Source of the DNA: Anthoceros angustus
Lineage: Eukaryota > Streptophyta > Anthocerotopsida > Anthocerotales > Anthocerotaceae
Length of the DNA stretch: 64,000 bases
Reading direction: 5' to 3'
Assembly: GCA_010909165.1 (NCBI GenBank)
Contig: MU008173.1
Span: 186,001-250,000, forward strand
The position numbers and the translations under genes were made by a program. Shown in pieces: positions 38,830 to 50,969 of this stretch. Position 1 is the first letter of the stretch; each line of letters starts with the position of its first letter. The notes beneath the pieces are model-generated. The model searched no databases, was not told the DNA's origin, and saw nothing but the letters and a program-made list of their open reading frames with translations.

Positions 38830-39900
38830 AACAAGGCAGACTCCAGGCACCGCCTGCACGCTATCCATGACTACTTCTACGGTCTCGACGCCGCATGATC
38901 CGGTCCTCAAAGTTGTCGCTCTCCATGATATTTCCGTGTCCGAGGAGCCACCTCCACAACCTCGATGGCTTGTCTCGGAGGCCACATCGCGGTCCAATGT
39001 TTGGCGCCCAACGTCAAGGATCTCTGCGGGCGCTTTCCTCCCCGAAGACCCCAAAGAAACAACTTGAGCTGCGGACAAACCTTTTTCCGACAATGTCACT
39101 TCTTTAGCCCAGAATCGAGTTGGACCCCGTGAGGCTCGTGGGTCAACTCCTCATCCAAGGTCCGCAAAACTTCATATCCATGGATCCTCCGATGTATGAA
39201 CTCTGCAGGCTTGTCCACATCCACAAGAATGCAATTCCGACCGCATAGGAGAGCAGCCATCGTTGTCGATCCACTTCCCGCACACGCTCTAAAATCCAAT
39301 CTCCTCCTTCGAGAAGTTTTTGATGATTCTCATCATCGTGCCCAATGGCCTCGATACGCACACCACCATTATCGAGGGATGTGTATAGCTCTTCACGATG
39401 TTGTCATGCCCAATGACCGCATCGTCTGCTTGTTGAAGGAACCCTGACATTATTGGGGAGCATGGAAATTTTGGCCAGCTGTACATGTTAAGCCCCACCA
39501 ATCAGAATGTATTCCCAAAGGTCGAGCCCCTAGGTCGCTCGCATATTAGTCTTGTCCCATACAAATGACACCAACCTCCCCAAAGGCACCACTTCCGATT
39601 GCCTCCCTCACTGGTGGTGCCCTCCACACCGTGCATGACTATCATCCGATCTCATCGCAACTTGTCATATCATGGAAAGCATGGAAAACATCACCGCCGC
39701 AAGCCATAGTGACATCATGTTTTCCTTTAAATCCTCGGGGCACATCCATGACCATCAATGTGTATTTCGAATCAGTGAAGCCCCTCATGTCAACGATATC
39801 CCTTGCCATAACCTCGGTACTTCACAATATTCTCGTTGCCTGAATCAGTGCAGATTCTTCCATGTCCATGTCCGCCATAGCCCCCTGCCTCCTCCAAGCC
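38830..39900 (-). pseudogene. methyltransferase-like pseudogene (family copy 3)
   Basis: Minus-strand frames: NHQKLLEGGDWILERVREVD (39,361-39,270), overlapped in the next frame by DFRACAGSGSTTMAALLCGR then NCILVDVDKPAEFIHRRIHG, YEVLRTLDEELTHEPHGVQL (39,299-39,096). This copy shows motif I most clearly: ACAGSGSTT followed by GRNCILVDVDK. One frameshift separates GDWIL from CAGSGS. C-terminal SEKGLSAAQVVSLGSS follows. The family resemblance is to beta-class DNA amino-methyltransferases, which use SAM to methylate adenine N6 or cytosine N4. Confidence 0.65.
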
Positions 39901-40669
39901 TTTCCAAGTGTACTTCAAGCACAAAAGCTTGAAGTTTCTTCAGTCATCCACATCCTTTACTTGGTCAGAAACGACAAAGATTATGTCAATATAACTACCG
40001 GACCCACCCTTTGGAAGGACATTCTGTGACAAAGTATATAATCGAAGGACACGATCGGGCGGCATGCCGGCTGGCGAGCTCACCCAGAACAAAATCTCGT
40101 GGAACAAGGGTAAAAGCTCATTTGATTTTGATTTTCAAAAGACGAATACAAACCGTGGAAAGCATGGCCATCGATGCTTTAGTTTTTTGAATTTGTGGAA
40201 AGTTACCATAGGATAACTAGCTTGTGGCACCAAGCGCCATAGCGACGTTGCTTTTGATCCTTCGGCTGCCTTCCTATCATTGTAGCGAATTCACCAAGTG
40301 GATTGTTCACCACCAATAGGGAACGGATATCGGTTTAGACTGGCCGTGAGACAGTAAAGGAAGTTGGCTCAGCTGCCGCACAGTTGAACCATTCCAACTT
40401 TGAGGAGTCCCGATTCCGTGAATGATATACACTTGGTCTACCCGCCCTTGGCGGTGGTCCGCTCGGGACGAAAGCTAACTCACGCAGGTTTACCCACTCG
40501 GGAGAGAGGCCCCAAGCCTAGCCTGCTAATCACCTTTTCGGCCGCCAAGGCTTCGACTCAAGTCTCCAACCTTCCAACTAACCAAAGTTAGATAGAGGGA
40601 AAGGAGAAGTCCCTCCCTCACACTAAGATACCCTAAACACCTAGGGTAAATTGCTCCAACCGGTTCTCC

Positions 40670-41240
40670 CATTTGATACACACCAGACCCTTGGATACAT
40701 CGAGAAATGTGCTAAGAACTGGAGGGCAAGAATGCAGCTTGCACCCCCAAGACCCCAAAGCCGACCACGCCGGAGTCCACCTAGTTGGAAGAAGAACCTC
40801 CACTAAGCATGAATCGAGAAATGTGCTAAACTGGGGCAAGAATGCCTGCACCTCAAGACCCCAAAGTCGATCCACGAATCCAATTTAGTCGGAAGATGAA
40901 CTCCGAGGCAAGAATCGAACAAAAGCTAAGATAGAGGCAAGAATGCATTGCACCCCAAGACCCGAGGGGATTATGGCCCGGAGTCCACACCTAGTTGAAA
41001 GTTGAACCTCCCACAGACATGCTTTGAATCGAGAAGTGTACTGAAGGCAGAACAAACAGACTCCCCAAGACCCCAATGGACTACCGGAGTCCACACTAGT
41101 CGGAAGATAAACCTCCTCAAACATGAATCAGAAACAAGCTAAACAAGAATGCACTGCACCCCAAGACCCCAAAGCTAGATCACGGGAGTCCACTTTCCAA
41201 GTGGACCTCCCACCGGGCCTAAATCGAAATGTACGAACGG
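40670..41240. repeat. ~110-bp minisatellite inside the 3.26-kb unit (five units)
   Basis: Units of the form ATCGAGAAATGTGCTAA...GGCAAGAATGC...CCCCAAGACCCC...GAGTCCAC.TAGT.GGAAGATGAACCTCC start near 40,697, 40,815, 40,915, 41,028 and 41,125. Spacing varies because of indels. Confidence 0.8.
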
Positions 41241-41999
41241 GAGGAGGGCCCACTTAAGGTCTCCCCAAGACCATGAATGAAAGCAAACCTGATCACATGC
41301 CTAGGATCTTAGCCCCATTCAAAGGCTCCTCTCGTAAACCACGATATGGTAAACCGTGGTTTCGAGACCCCCCAAAACCCCAAGGACATATTACTTTGAA
41401 TGAAAGTGTCCTTGGGTTTCAAACCCGGTTTACGCTTAACCCGGTTTCAAACAAGTACACTTTGTAAACCCGTTAACCTATAAACCCGGACAAAACCCCA
41501 AGGACACTTTTGAAAACCCGGATTTCATTCGTCGAGATTTCATCGACACATTGTCATTTTGTCGAGATTTCAAAGGATCGATTGACCACTTGAGTTGATG
41601 TCGAGTTTTGGGACTTGTCATTTCTAACATGACTTCCCGCCAAAGCAGCGGGAATTTGAACTCGACATGTCACACGTGGCAAATGTATCCATTTGTCCCA
41701 AGCTTATAAATATAGGCAGTCTCCTAATGGTTTCGACGGTTTTGAACACTCATAATATTTGAAGCGGTCAATACAAACCCTCTTCGAAATCAGAAACCCT
41801 CATGTTCAAATTTTGATAGTACCTATAATGCATGATTAAGCATGATTTGATTCTAAGGATGGGTGTTATGTCATCTCAATGCAATCGCATTAGTTCGAGA
41901 AATACGCCTAGTTATGGTGGTTGCTCGAAATAGGCGTATGGGACAAAGTGCTAAAGGCTTTTGAAGGTGAAGGCGCGGCATGCCGCCCACCGTCGCAAA

Positions 42000-43195
42000 T
42001 CGTTACACATAAAACTTTCAACCCATGAAACAAAGAAAAGTTACTCACTCGCACGATCACAAAACAACACCCGGGCACCGCCACACGCCATCCATGACTA
42101 CTTCTACGGTCTCGACGCCGCATGATCCGGGTCTTCAAAGTTGTCGCCTCCATGATATTTCCCCGTGTCCGAGGAGCCACCCACAACTCCGATGGCTTGT
42201 CTGGAGGCCACATCGCAGGTCCAATGTTTGTGCCCAACGTCAAGGATCTCTGACCGGCGCTTTCTCCCGAAGACCCCAAAGAAACAACTTGAGCTTGTGA
42301 CAAACCTTTTTCCGACAATGTCACTTCTTTAGCTAGAATTGGACCTGGGGTGAGGCTCGTGGGTCAACTCCTCATCGGCCCGCAAAACTTCATATCCATG
42401 GATCCTCCGATGTATGAACTCGCGCAGTGCTTGTCCACATCCACAAAGAATGCAATCGATCAGCATAGGGAGACCCATCGTTGTCGATCCACTTCGCACA
42501 CGCCTAAAATCCAATCCTCCTTCGAGAAGTTTTTGATGATTCTCATCATCGTGCCCAATGGCCTCGATACGCACACACCACCGCCTTATCGAGGGATGTG
42601 TATAGCCTTCTTCACGATGTTGTCATGCCCAATGACCCATCGTCCGTTGTTGAAGGAACCCTGACATTATTGGGGAGCATGGAAATTTTGGCCAGCTGTA
42701 CATGTTAAGCCCCACCCAATCAGAATGTATTCCACAAAGGTCGAGCCCCTAGGTCGTCTCGCATATTAGTCTTGTCCCATACAAATGACACCAACCTCCC
42801 CAAAGGCACCACTTCCAGATTGCCTCCCTCACTGGTGGTGCCCTCCACACCGTGCATGACTATCATCCGTGATCTCATCGAACTTGTCATATCATGGAAA
42901 GCATGGAAACTGCATCACCGCCGTAGCCCATAGTGACATCATGTTTTCCTTGTTAAATCCTCGGGCACATCCATGACCATCAATGTGTATTTCGAATCCA
43001 GTGAAGCCCTCATGTCAACGATATATCCCTTGCCATAACCTCGCACTTCACAATATTCTCCGTTGCCTGAATCAGTGAAAGATTGCGGTGCTCTTCCATG
43101 TCCATGTCCGCTATAGCCCTCCGCCTCCAAGCCTTTCCATGTGCACTTCACACAAAAGCTTGAAAAGCCCGTAGTTTCTTCAGTCATCCACATCC
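42000..43195 (-). pseudogene. methyltransferase-like pseudogene (family copy 4)
   Basis: The N-terminal part is best seen here: 43,193-42,939 reads WMTEETTGFSSFCVKCTWKG, then SFTDSGNGEYCEVRGYGKGY, IVDMRASLDSKYTLMVMDVP. The KYTLMVMDVP strand sits where amino-methyltransferases carry the catalytic D/S-P-P-Y/W motif IV; here it reads D-V-P, so it is either diverged or damaged. Then follow GSFNNGRWVIGHDNIVKKAI and RPLGTMMRIIKNFSKE near 42,665-42,520, a damaged motif I, and the tail MTLSEKGLSQAQVVSLGSSG (42,324-42,265). Several frameshifts. Confidence 0.6.
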
Positions 43196-43959
43196 TTTAC
43201 TTGTCAGAAACGACAAAAGATTATGTCAATATAACTACGGACATTCACCGAAGGACATTCATGTGACAAAGTATAATCGAAGGACACGATCGGGCGCCGC
43301 ATGCCGGCTGGCGAGCTCAACGAGAATGTAAATCTCGTGGAACAAAAGGGTAAAAGCTCATTTGATTTTGATTTTCAAAGACGAATACAAACCGTGAAAG
43401 CATGGCCTATCGATCCTTTAGTTTTTCGGAATTTGAAGCCAGAGGTGTAAAAGTTACGTGGATAATCTTGTGGCAGCCAAGCCGCTCATAGCGACGCGTT
43501 GCTTTTTGATCCTTCGGCGTTTCCGCCTTCCTATCATTGTGAAGCGTAATTCACCAAGTGTTGGATTGTTCACCCACCAATAGGGAACGTGAGTCGGGTT
43601 TAGACTGGCCGAGACAAAGTTAGGGCGCGATGCCCTAGCCGCCCACCACTAGTTGAACCATTCCAACTTTGAGTCGGGAGTCCCGATTCCCGGCAATGAT
43701 ATACACTTGGTCTACTCCGCTCCCTTGGCCGGTGGTCTGCCTGACGAGCTAACTCACGCCGCAGGTTTACCCGCTGGGAGAGAGGTACTCCCAAGCCTAG
43801 CCTCATCACACTTTTCGACACGCCAAGGCTTCGCACTAAGTCTCCCGAACTCTTCAACTTGGAACCAAAGCTTGGACAGAGGGAAAGGGGAGAAGTCCCC
43901 TTCCCTCTCACACTAAGACACCCTAATTAGTCTAGGGTACCCGTTCGGAACAGGGTTCT

Positions 43960-44530
43960 CCCATGGATACACACCAGACACCAGGACACATCGAGAAATG
44001 TGCTAAGGACACGGGGGGCAAGAATGCAGCTTGCACCCCAAGACCCCAAAGCCGACACGGAGTCCACCTAGTTGGAAGATGAACCTCCCATAAGGCATGA
44101 ATCGAGAAATGTGCTAAACAGGGCAAGAATGCCTGCACCCCAAGACCCCAAAGTCGATCCACGAGATCCACACCTAGTCGGAAGATGAACCTCCGAGGCA
44201 TGAATCAAGAACGTGTTAACAGAGGGGCAAGAATGCACGCCCCCAAGACCCCGAGGGTGGACTACGCCGGGAGTCCACACCTAGTTGAAAGTTGAACCTC
44301 CCCACGAGACATGAATCGAGAAGTGTACTAAGACAGGCAAGAATGCACCCCAAAGACCTAAAGGACTACGCCGGAGTCCACACTAGTCGGAAGATAAACC
44401 TCCTACCGAAACATGAATCGAGAAATAAGTAAACAGGGGCAAGAATGCACTGCACCCCAAGACCCCTGTGCTAGATGGAGTCCACCTAGTTCCTGGACCT
44501 CCCACGAGGCCCAACGTAGAAATGTACGAA
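43960..44530. repeat. ~110-bp minisatellite, second array
   Basis: Counterpart of 40,670-41,240 in the second 3.3-kb unit, five units with the same core GGCAAGAATGC...CCAAGACCCC. Confidence 0.8.
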
Positions 44531-44639
44531 CGTGAGGAGGGCCCACTTAAGGTCTCCCCACCCAAGACCAAAGGTATGAAAGCAAACCTGATCACATGCG
44601 CTCTTAGGATCTTAGCCCCTTCAAAGGCTCTAAGGAAAG

Positions 44640-47600
44640 AAATCGAGAGTGGCGCCGCATGCCGCCCTCTCTCGCTAATGGAGAGGATAAAGGACACCTA
44701 CCTTTCCTCAAACGCTTTGAAATCAATGACCTCGTCCAGAGAGTGTTGAGGATATTCTTGCGACTTGGTCGAATGAGTCACACCCCAAGTGCTTGGCCAT
44801 CGCCACCGAATCACATGAAACTTCTTCCTCGTGGTGATTTCCTTCGCCATCCCATTGAGGTCCGTAAGCCCCACAAAACCTTCTCTGCACTTATCAACAT
44901 TTGTTGCCCACTTTCCTGTGTGGGATGCCTTGAAAACTCCAAGGCTTGCCTTGCATCTCTTTAGGCTTCAACAATGCGCCATCCCCCTCGGTCATCGTGA
45001 CTTTACGCTTTGCCCTTGCTCTTCTTGCTCAGGTGCAACATGTTTCGCCTGCTCCGCAACTCCATGGACTCCCACTTGCTGAATATCTTGTCCACATTCG
45101 CCCACACTTTGCCTTCCAACCGAGATGCATAGAATGTGGGTCCTGTTCTACCTTTCTGCTTTATACCGCTGGCCTCGCGGCCTCCGTCATCGACCCAAGC
45201 ACCTTGTACAAGTTGAATTTCCAGTTCATGGTCATGTTGACACCATCCCTCTTCGCGATTTGCAGCTGCCTCTCAAATACCTCACCGCTCAATAAAATTC
45301 ATCTTCCGCCTCTTGCCGGACATGGTGTTGTGGCTAAGACTCTCATTTCGGAATAGTCGACCACAATACACATGAGCCTCAATCGGAGGCTTGCCTTCCA
45401 GTGATATGTCCAAGGTGCATAGCATATGTATGGTTTCCTCCAAGCACTCCCATCACATATTTTTAGCCCGAACTTCGCCAATCCACGACTTGATATCATT
45501 GCATTACGCGGATCAATCATGCAAAGCAGGCAAGACTCCTTCCTCGATTCTCCCTTTGAAATCACCGCTAGGTAGTTCGCCCAAGCCTCCACTTTTCGGA
45601 TCCGGGCATCCGGAGTCGAAAGAAGCGGTCTCAAGTATTCTTAACCAACGGCCGGAACCACTTTCTTCCCATATGCTTCTAGGTCTTCAAATAATCCTCA
45701 TCCAACGACGCCTCAACCTTTCTTCATCACGACACATGAAGTGTAGGAATATCTTGGATGGGATGGCTTGCCCATCATTGTGCCTTTCTTCCTCCCCATG
45801 GCGCTGGTTCCCCTTCCGCCTCGATCACATCCGCGGTAGGTGCTCGCCTGTAACATCCGAGGATACTCGGGCACCACTGTATACTGGATGGGCGCCATGC
45901 GCCCCATCCCGCCGCCGCACTGCTGCGCGGTGCATGCCCACCTGCCCCTTCCTCCCGGCCCGCATGGTGTTCCCACTCCCGACATGCCCCTTGGTTGGCT
46001 TGATTCCGACCGCGTCTCCATATGTCGCGCCGCTTTCCCATGGAAGGCACATCTGGGCGGCATGCCGGGCGCCTTCTTCGACCGCTTGTCCACGGCAAAA
46101 CCAAGACACTTGGGGTGCCCAATTCAGCATGGAGGGCGCCGATGCCGCCTCCCTCCTCCCTCCTCGTCGTCATCCCGGCGTATGCCGCTTGCAGGAGCTG
46201 CCGGAGGTTCGAAAGTCCATGATGATATCCGCCTTCTGCATCTTCCCTTCGGACCCGTCCGCATCCGACCGTCCGAGTACATCGGTATAGGGCCATCTTC
46301 CTCGGGGCCTCCGCTCAATCAACATGAGGAGGGTCGGTCCTCAATTGCGAACTCAAAGGCTCTGCCTTGTTCTTGGAAAGACATCTCCCTCCTGTGATTA
46401 ATCATGACTGGATGACCCCACGAGGCATCTCAGAGAACCCGGCCGCAAACAATAGTGTTGAAATGTCGATATCGGGATGGGGAGGAAAGGTAAGTGAATT
46501 TGAAGGCCTAAGTGGCCACTGAGTTTCCGTAGGCTTTCTCGAAATTGCATTGCTCCTTTGGTTCACATTTCTTCGCTTGAAAGCCATCTATCTCAAGAGG
46601 AACACCTTGTAATCATCTGGGTGCAAATTATCAACGCCATAGGGTCTTGATGTGCGAGCACTTGCACCTCCGGATGCAATGTGTCCATCTCCAAACTTGC
46701 CCACAATACCCATCCGGCTCTTGAGCCGAGAGCCCCGTGTAGCTGTAACCCACAACTTCAACAAGGGTGTCCATATTGCCCCATCTTCCTGTGGCTCACT
46801 TGGGTTAGAAACCATTCTTTGTCCAATGCAGCTTTCCTCAACTCGCTTGTGTGTCTCCGCAGAGCAATCGTCTCCTCATACGTGTATGGCGATGGATTGG
46901 GCTCTGGGTGCTCTTTTTGCTCCGAGACATTCCACTCTTCTCCTCTGTTCCTCCATGCGCTTTGGTGCTGCTTTTGCTGAATTCAGACCCACCCAACACC
47001 TCGCAGAGTTAAAAAGCACGGAAAAGATGGATTCGTGACACCAACATGCCTGAAAACGCTCACCGGCAATGGAGATTCGCAACGCATCTCTCGGGCGCCT
47101 TCTCGCCTTCACCACAATCCCGGGTTGTCGGCACCGCCCGTGTCTTTCGCTACGCCCGTCCACTCGCCATAATCGCACGCCCGTAATCACGAACGACACA
47201 CTGTGGCCGTGAGTTGGCAGCGATTGCCACAATACCTTCGATTTGCGTCCGATGACCGCCTAGCCCTCGATCGCTCGCAATCGCCCAGATGGGATTAGCG
47301 CCGAATTGGAGTGCGCGCCAAGGTGCTGGCGCGATGGTGTGCTTCCGTGGATTACGCGCGCCAGCCTCCGTGAGCACTCCGTCGAGCTTCACCTGCAAGA
47401 AACGCGCGGTATGACGGGGCTCTCGGTTATACCCTTTTAGAAGCGGACATCCGTAAGAAACCCTAATGGTGACGGCCGTGAAATATAGACCACGCCAATA
47501 TTTAAACCCCAATACCTGTCTTATTTATACCGGATATGACACTATCTCGATCATTACGAATCGTTATATCACAATAAATGCAATCTATTTTCACTGGATA
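44640..47600 (-). other. CACTA interior, decayed coding-like sequence
   Basis: The minus strand has a series of protein-like pieces: 45,634-45,299 (RKVEAWANYLAVISKGESRK, then SLRLRLMCIVVDYSEMRV), 46,587-46,402 and 46,815-46,588 (PQEDGAIWTPLLKLWVTATR). Dense GC-rich frames on both strands at 45,830-46,230 are overlapping and cannot all be real. No domain is recognised; a broken transposase is possible. Confidence 0.35.
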
Positions 47601-47689
47601 TCCTCATCGCCGCCACCGAACCATCGATGCAATGGCGGCGCCGGTGAGGTCGTACCGGTAGCATGTCTTATGCCCTCTTAATTGAATAG

Positions 47690-50400
47690 CGATCAGTGTT
47701 GGACGGCAATAAGAGGGAGGTTCGGTGGTTGAAGACCCATCCGGTATGTTCCAAGCTTGATGTTCGTTCGCTTGCCGATCGTCTAAGTCGGGCAGCCAAG
47801 ATCGCATTCTATCCATGGCTTGACGAGGATGAGGTATTCTCAAGTCAACTGGTGATCATTTACGCTACGAATGTGGGAAGTCATTGCACGCCCTGCTTTG
47901 TTCTAACGCTCCGGGGAGGTCCTTGTTCATGGAGTCCGTGGGTGCAACAAGGTCCTTCTCATTCATGCAGAGAAGAAGAAGGTCTTGGAAGGACGGAAGG
48001 AAGGAACTCATGGTGCACCATCGCTTGGCGCTCCTAACTCAAGCCCGACAATCCCTACTAGAAGGTCATTTCTTTGATACCCATGCCTTTTAAGACCAAA
48101 TGTCACAATGGATCCTATGTGGTTCACATTTTGTCGTTGTTTGACTTGAATAGCAAGGTGTCACAAACGCGTAGAAATGGTCTTAATCGTGCTTTGTTCC
48201 ATGGGATGAAACCGATGGTCTTCCTTTGCGGGCTAGGAGAACACACGACCGCACTCAATGTAGGAATACAGATTTGCCACCTACTCCCGGAACTTGAATA
48301 GGTGTGGCTGTGGGTGGAAGCCTGTGTCGGAGGGAGAAAGGCGGTCGTCAGACAAATCCAGCCTCCCAAGGGATCGGATCGGATGTTTGCACGATGCAAC
48401 ACCACCGTGGTGGGCGACGTTCATTCCGTTGTTGATGTGCCGACACACCTCGGAGGAAACGAAATGGTGTCTCTTATCACCGGCCGATGAGACAATGCAA
48501 AGTGAGACGAATGTTTTGCCGATTCAAAAGAGGCGAGCCGCAGGTGTCTCTTTAAAGAAAAGTGACGGCGACGCTGTGATGGCAGATTTACGGAAGCCAT
48601 GCTGCAACAAGTTGTGTCTTCCTATTCTGTCAAGGGATGGTCTTCAAGAGCAGAGGACCAGGTTCTTGAGGCTAGGCAGGCCGGAGCAGGAGTTATTCCT
48701 TCAATCCCTTGTTAGAACGGATGTGAATGCCAAATGTCGAGACAAGGTTGTCACTTACATTATGGGAGAGCCCCGATGCGTTGTTCGAAAGCATTTCGAG
48801 TTTATCGCATAGGCTCGCAAGATACGACGAGTTGAAGAGTGGTATTGAACGCACCTTGGGATGGGGCCAAGCGAATCTCGTGCAATCCTCACATGCTCTT
48901 CTGCGATCGCGTGGATGGACTCAACATTTCTAGAAAGGTTGCCCAACGTTGAAGTGTACAACCTTGGACACATTCACTAAACTTGAGGTTTGGAATCGAT
49001 ATACATGGAACAAGCTGCGGTTTGTGTCATATGCATATTTCCTGAGGCTATGGACAGAAAATTTTAAGAGGGTGAAAATTCCGAAGTCCAACCGGTTTTC
49101 GACATGTGCGTTATGCGCGGGGTTGAAGTACAACATCCGGAGTACGGGTCATCGGATTGATCAAGGTATGCCAGCATACGGTTCTCCGTCATTTCCTGCA
49201 TAGAATCCTTGTAATAGGTATCATACTCTTTCCGGAGAGCTAACCCTCTAACGTAGCCGCCGCCAGATGCAAGGCGCCGCCGCCGCCTAGCTTCCACGGC
49301 ATGCGTTGGCCATGGAATGAAGGGGCGACAAAGATGCCTGGTTTTCGAGGAAGTGCGCCGACGCAGCGCCGCTGAGAGATCACGCTGCGCGCGCCGAGAG
49401 GGGCGGTGGCGCAGCGCCGCATGCCTCAGAAGTCACCGCGCGTCTGAGGGGCGGGCCGGGCGCCGCCTCTGGCGCCGGGTGATGCCGCGCCTCGGCGCGC
49501 CGTACGGCCACCGGATGGGCGCGCGGTAGGGCGTTGTGGGCGCCGTCGGCTACCACCGCCGCGTTCGGCATCGCATCGGATGGGGAGGCCGCAGCCGGGC
49601 GCCGGATACGCGATGCCGCCCACCCACCGGTCGGCCCCCATCCACACCGGATGGGGAGGGGCGCCGCGCCTACGCCGAGTCGTCGACGCCGCGCCTCCCG
49701 CCGGGTTAAGGTCGCACGAAGAGTCGCTCCGGCATAGTTGCACACCGGATGGTTGGGCGCGAGCCTTCTCCGCCATGCCTATGCCGTGGAATGGCATTGG
49801 CACGCGGGTGCCTCGATGACATGTTTCCGGCATGCGGGGAATAAAATGTTTGTATTTTTGAATGGGCTAACCCATGGGGAACTAACCGTCCTTTCTAATC
49901 GGGTTCGGTCGTGTTTAGATGTATATCGTGACGCTTTAAATAAACATCGAACACGCTTGATGAACGAGGAAGAAGTTGATGAAGCATCGCACTAAAGCTA
50001 CATCGTCCCTCGTAAATACATATTACTATGCATTGACGGATGGATCGAAGAAGACGGAGTTGCCGCATTTTGAGATGGTAAGGACTGAAGGAGGATCGCC
50101 GCATAGCGTCCACGTGGTGCATGGTACACAATTATACTTTGAAAGCCGGCGTATCTCCACTTTGCGAATCGAGGAATGATGCAAACTTGACTATTGCTAT
50201 TATTCGTGACGTTATCCACACGTATAATGGGTTCCTTCCAAAAATTCTATATTTGCATGGATAACACATGCCGGAGAATAAGAACCGTTTTTTTTGCACC
50301 TCAATATGCTTGTTGAGGTGGGCACCTTTGAAAAGGTGAAGGTTCTCCTCGTAGGGCATACACACGACCAAGTGGATGATGTTCTCTTGCTTTTCTAAAC
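47690..50400 (+). pseudogene. decayed gene of a transposon-associated family (HTHDQVDD type)
   Basis: Plus-strand pieces occur in the order expected for a large family of repeated, transposase-like proteins of invertebrates and basal plants. 48,294-48,812: PCCNKLCLPILSRDGLQEQR, TRFLRLGRPEQELFLQSLVR, ending in REPRCVVRKHFEFIA-like sequence. 48,960-49,150: IPKSNRFSTCALCAGLKYNI. 49,845-49,990: FLNGLTHGELTVLSN. 50,225-50,398: PKILYLH, MDNTC, ENKNR, then LNMLVEVGTFEKVKVLLVGH with THDQVDDVLL. The last domain corresponds to what I believe is catalogued as DUF7869. Frameshifts, a stop at 50,396 and a GC-rich insertion (49,250-49,800) make it non-functional. It lies inside the CACTA element, so it is either cargo or a nested element. 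Confidence 0.55.
49250..49800. mobile_element. GC-rich island with inverted ends inside the decayed gene
   Basis: The stretch is far richer in GC than its surroundings, with CGCCGCC/GGCGCC motifs and direct CACCGGATGG repeats. TTCCACGGCAT (49,292-49,302) and ATGCCGTGGAA (49,781-49,791) are perfect inverted repeats near its ends. It interrupts the coding order of the surrounding pseudogene, so an inserted small element is likely. Long frames on both strands are by-products of GC content. Confidence 0.5.
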
Positions 50401-50969
50401 ATCCGCACAAGGAGGTGAAAACCCTACCAGCTATGGAAACCTTGATAAGCACAGTATACGCCCAACCCGGAGGTTCGTGTTGACCGAGGTTCCGATTTTG
50501 ACGATGTCCGGCCTATAACAAAGGCAGCAGATATCGATAATGGTGCGGTGAAACAATTGAACAATCTATCGTTTCAACATCGGTTCAAAATCACAACTTT
50601 GTTCATTTTGTAGGTTCGCCCCGATCGTGGCAAGAAATGACTAGTCCTCTAAGGCCGTGCTGATGCTAAACTGCTTGAAGAAGTGAGTCCTGCTGGCCGA
50701 GAAAGTCATTCAACGTTGGGCGCCTACACGCCACCGGACAAGTCCTTCTGCGGATGCGCCGGCATGCCGCCCGCGCGTTCTTCCGCTCGCCGCCCTTTTA
50801 ACCCTATCGTTGTTCAAAACCTCGTCCACCATGTGCATATATGGGTGTATAGCAAGAGAGTATACATATGTGTACGCATTCCCTCCAAAGGGGCCCTGTG
50901 GTCGCGTTCGGTCATTAACGGATCCTAATCGTATCGCATGGTCTAAGGACATGGGCATCGCTTCTAGCA

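Larger units (their letters stand above)
38082..41341. repeat. 3.26-kb tandem duplication, first unit
   Basis: The unit begins CGATATGGTAAAC...GGACATATTA and is repeated from 41,342. It consists of a left part with AAACCCGG repeats, the 1.8-kb methyltransferase-like segment (38,300-40,130), and a right part with a ~110-bp minisatellite (40,670-41,240). Differences between the two units are mostly one- to five-base gaps. Confidence 0.85.
41342..44632. repeat. 3.3-kb tandem duplication, second unit
   Basis: Follows the first unit directly and in the same orientation, with all the same parts in the same order. It ends at CTTAGCCCCTTCAAAGGCTC (compare CTTAGCCCCATTCAAAGGCTC near 41,310). Confidence 0.85.

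Noticed and set aside
45391-46290. 299-codon plus-strand frame
   Set aside because: Overlapping frames on both strands are equally long in this GC-rich part and no domain is visible; the minus strand looks more protein-like.
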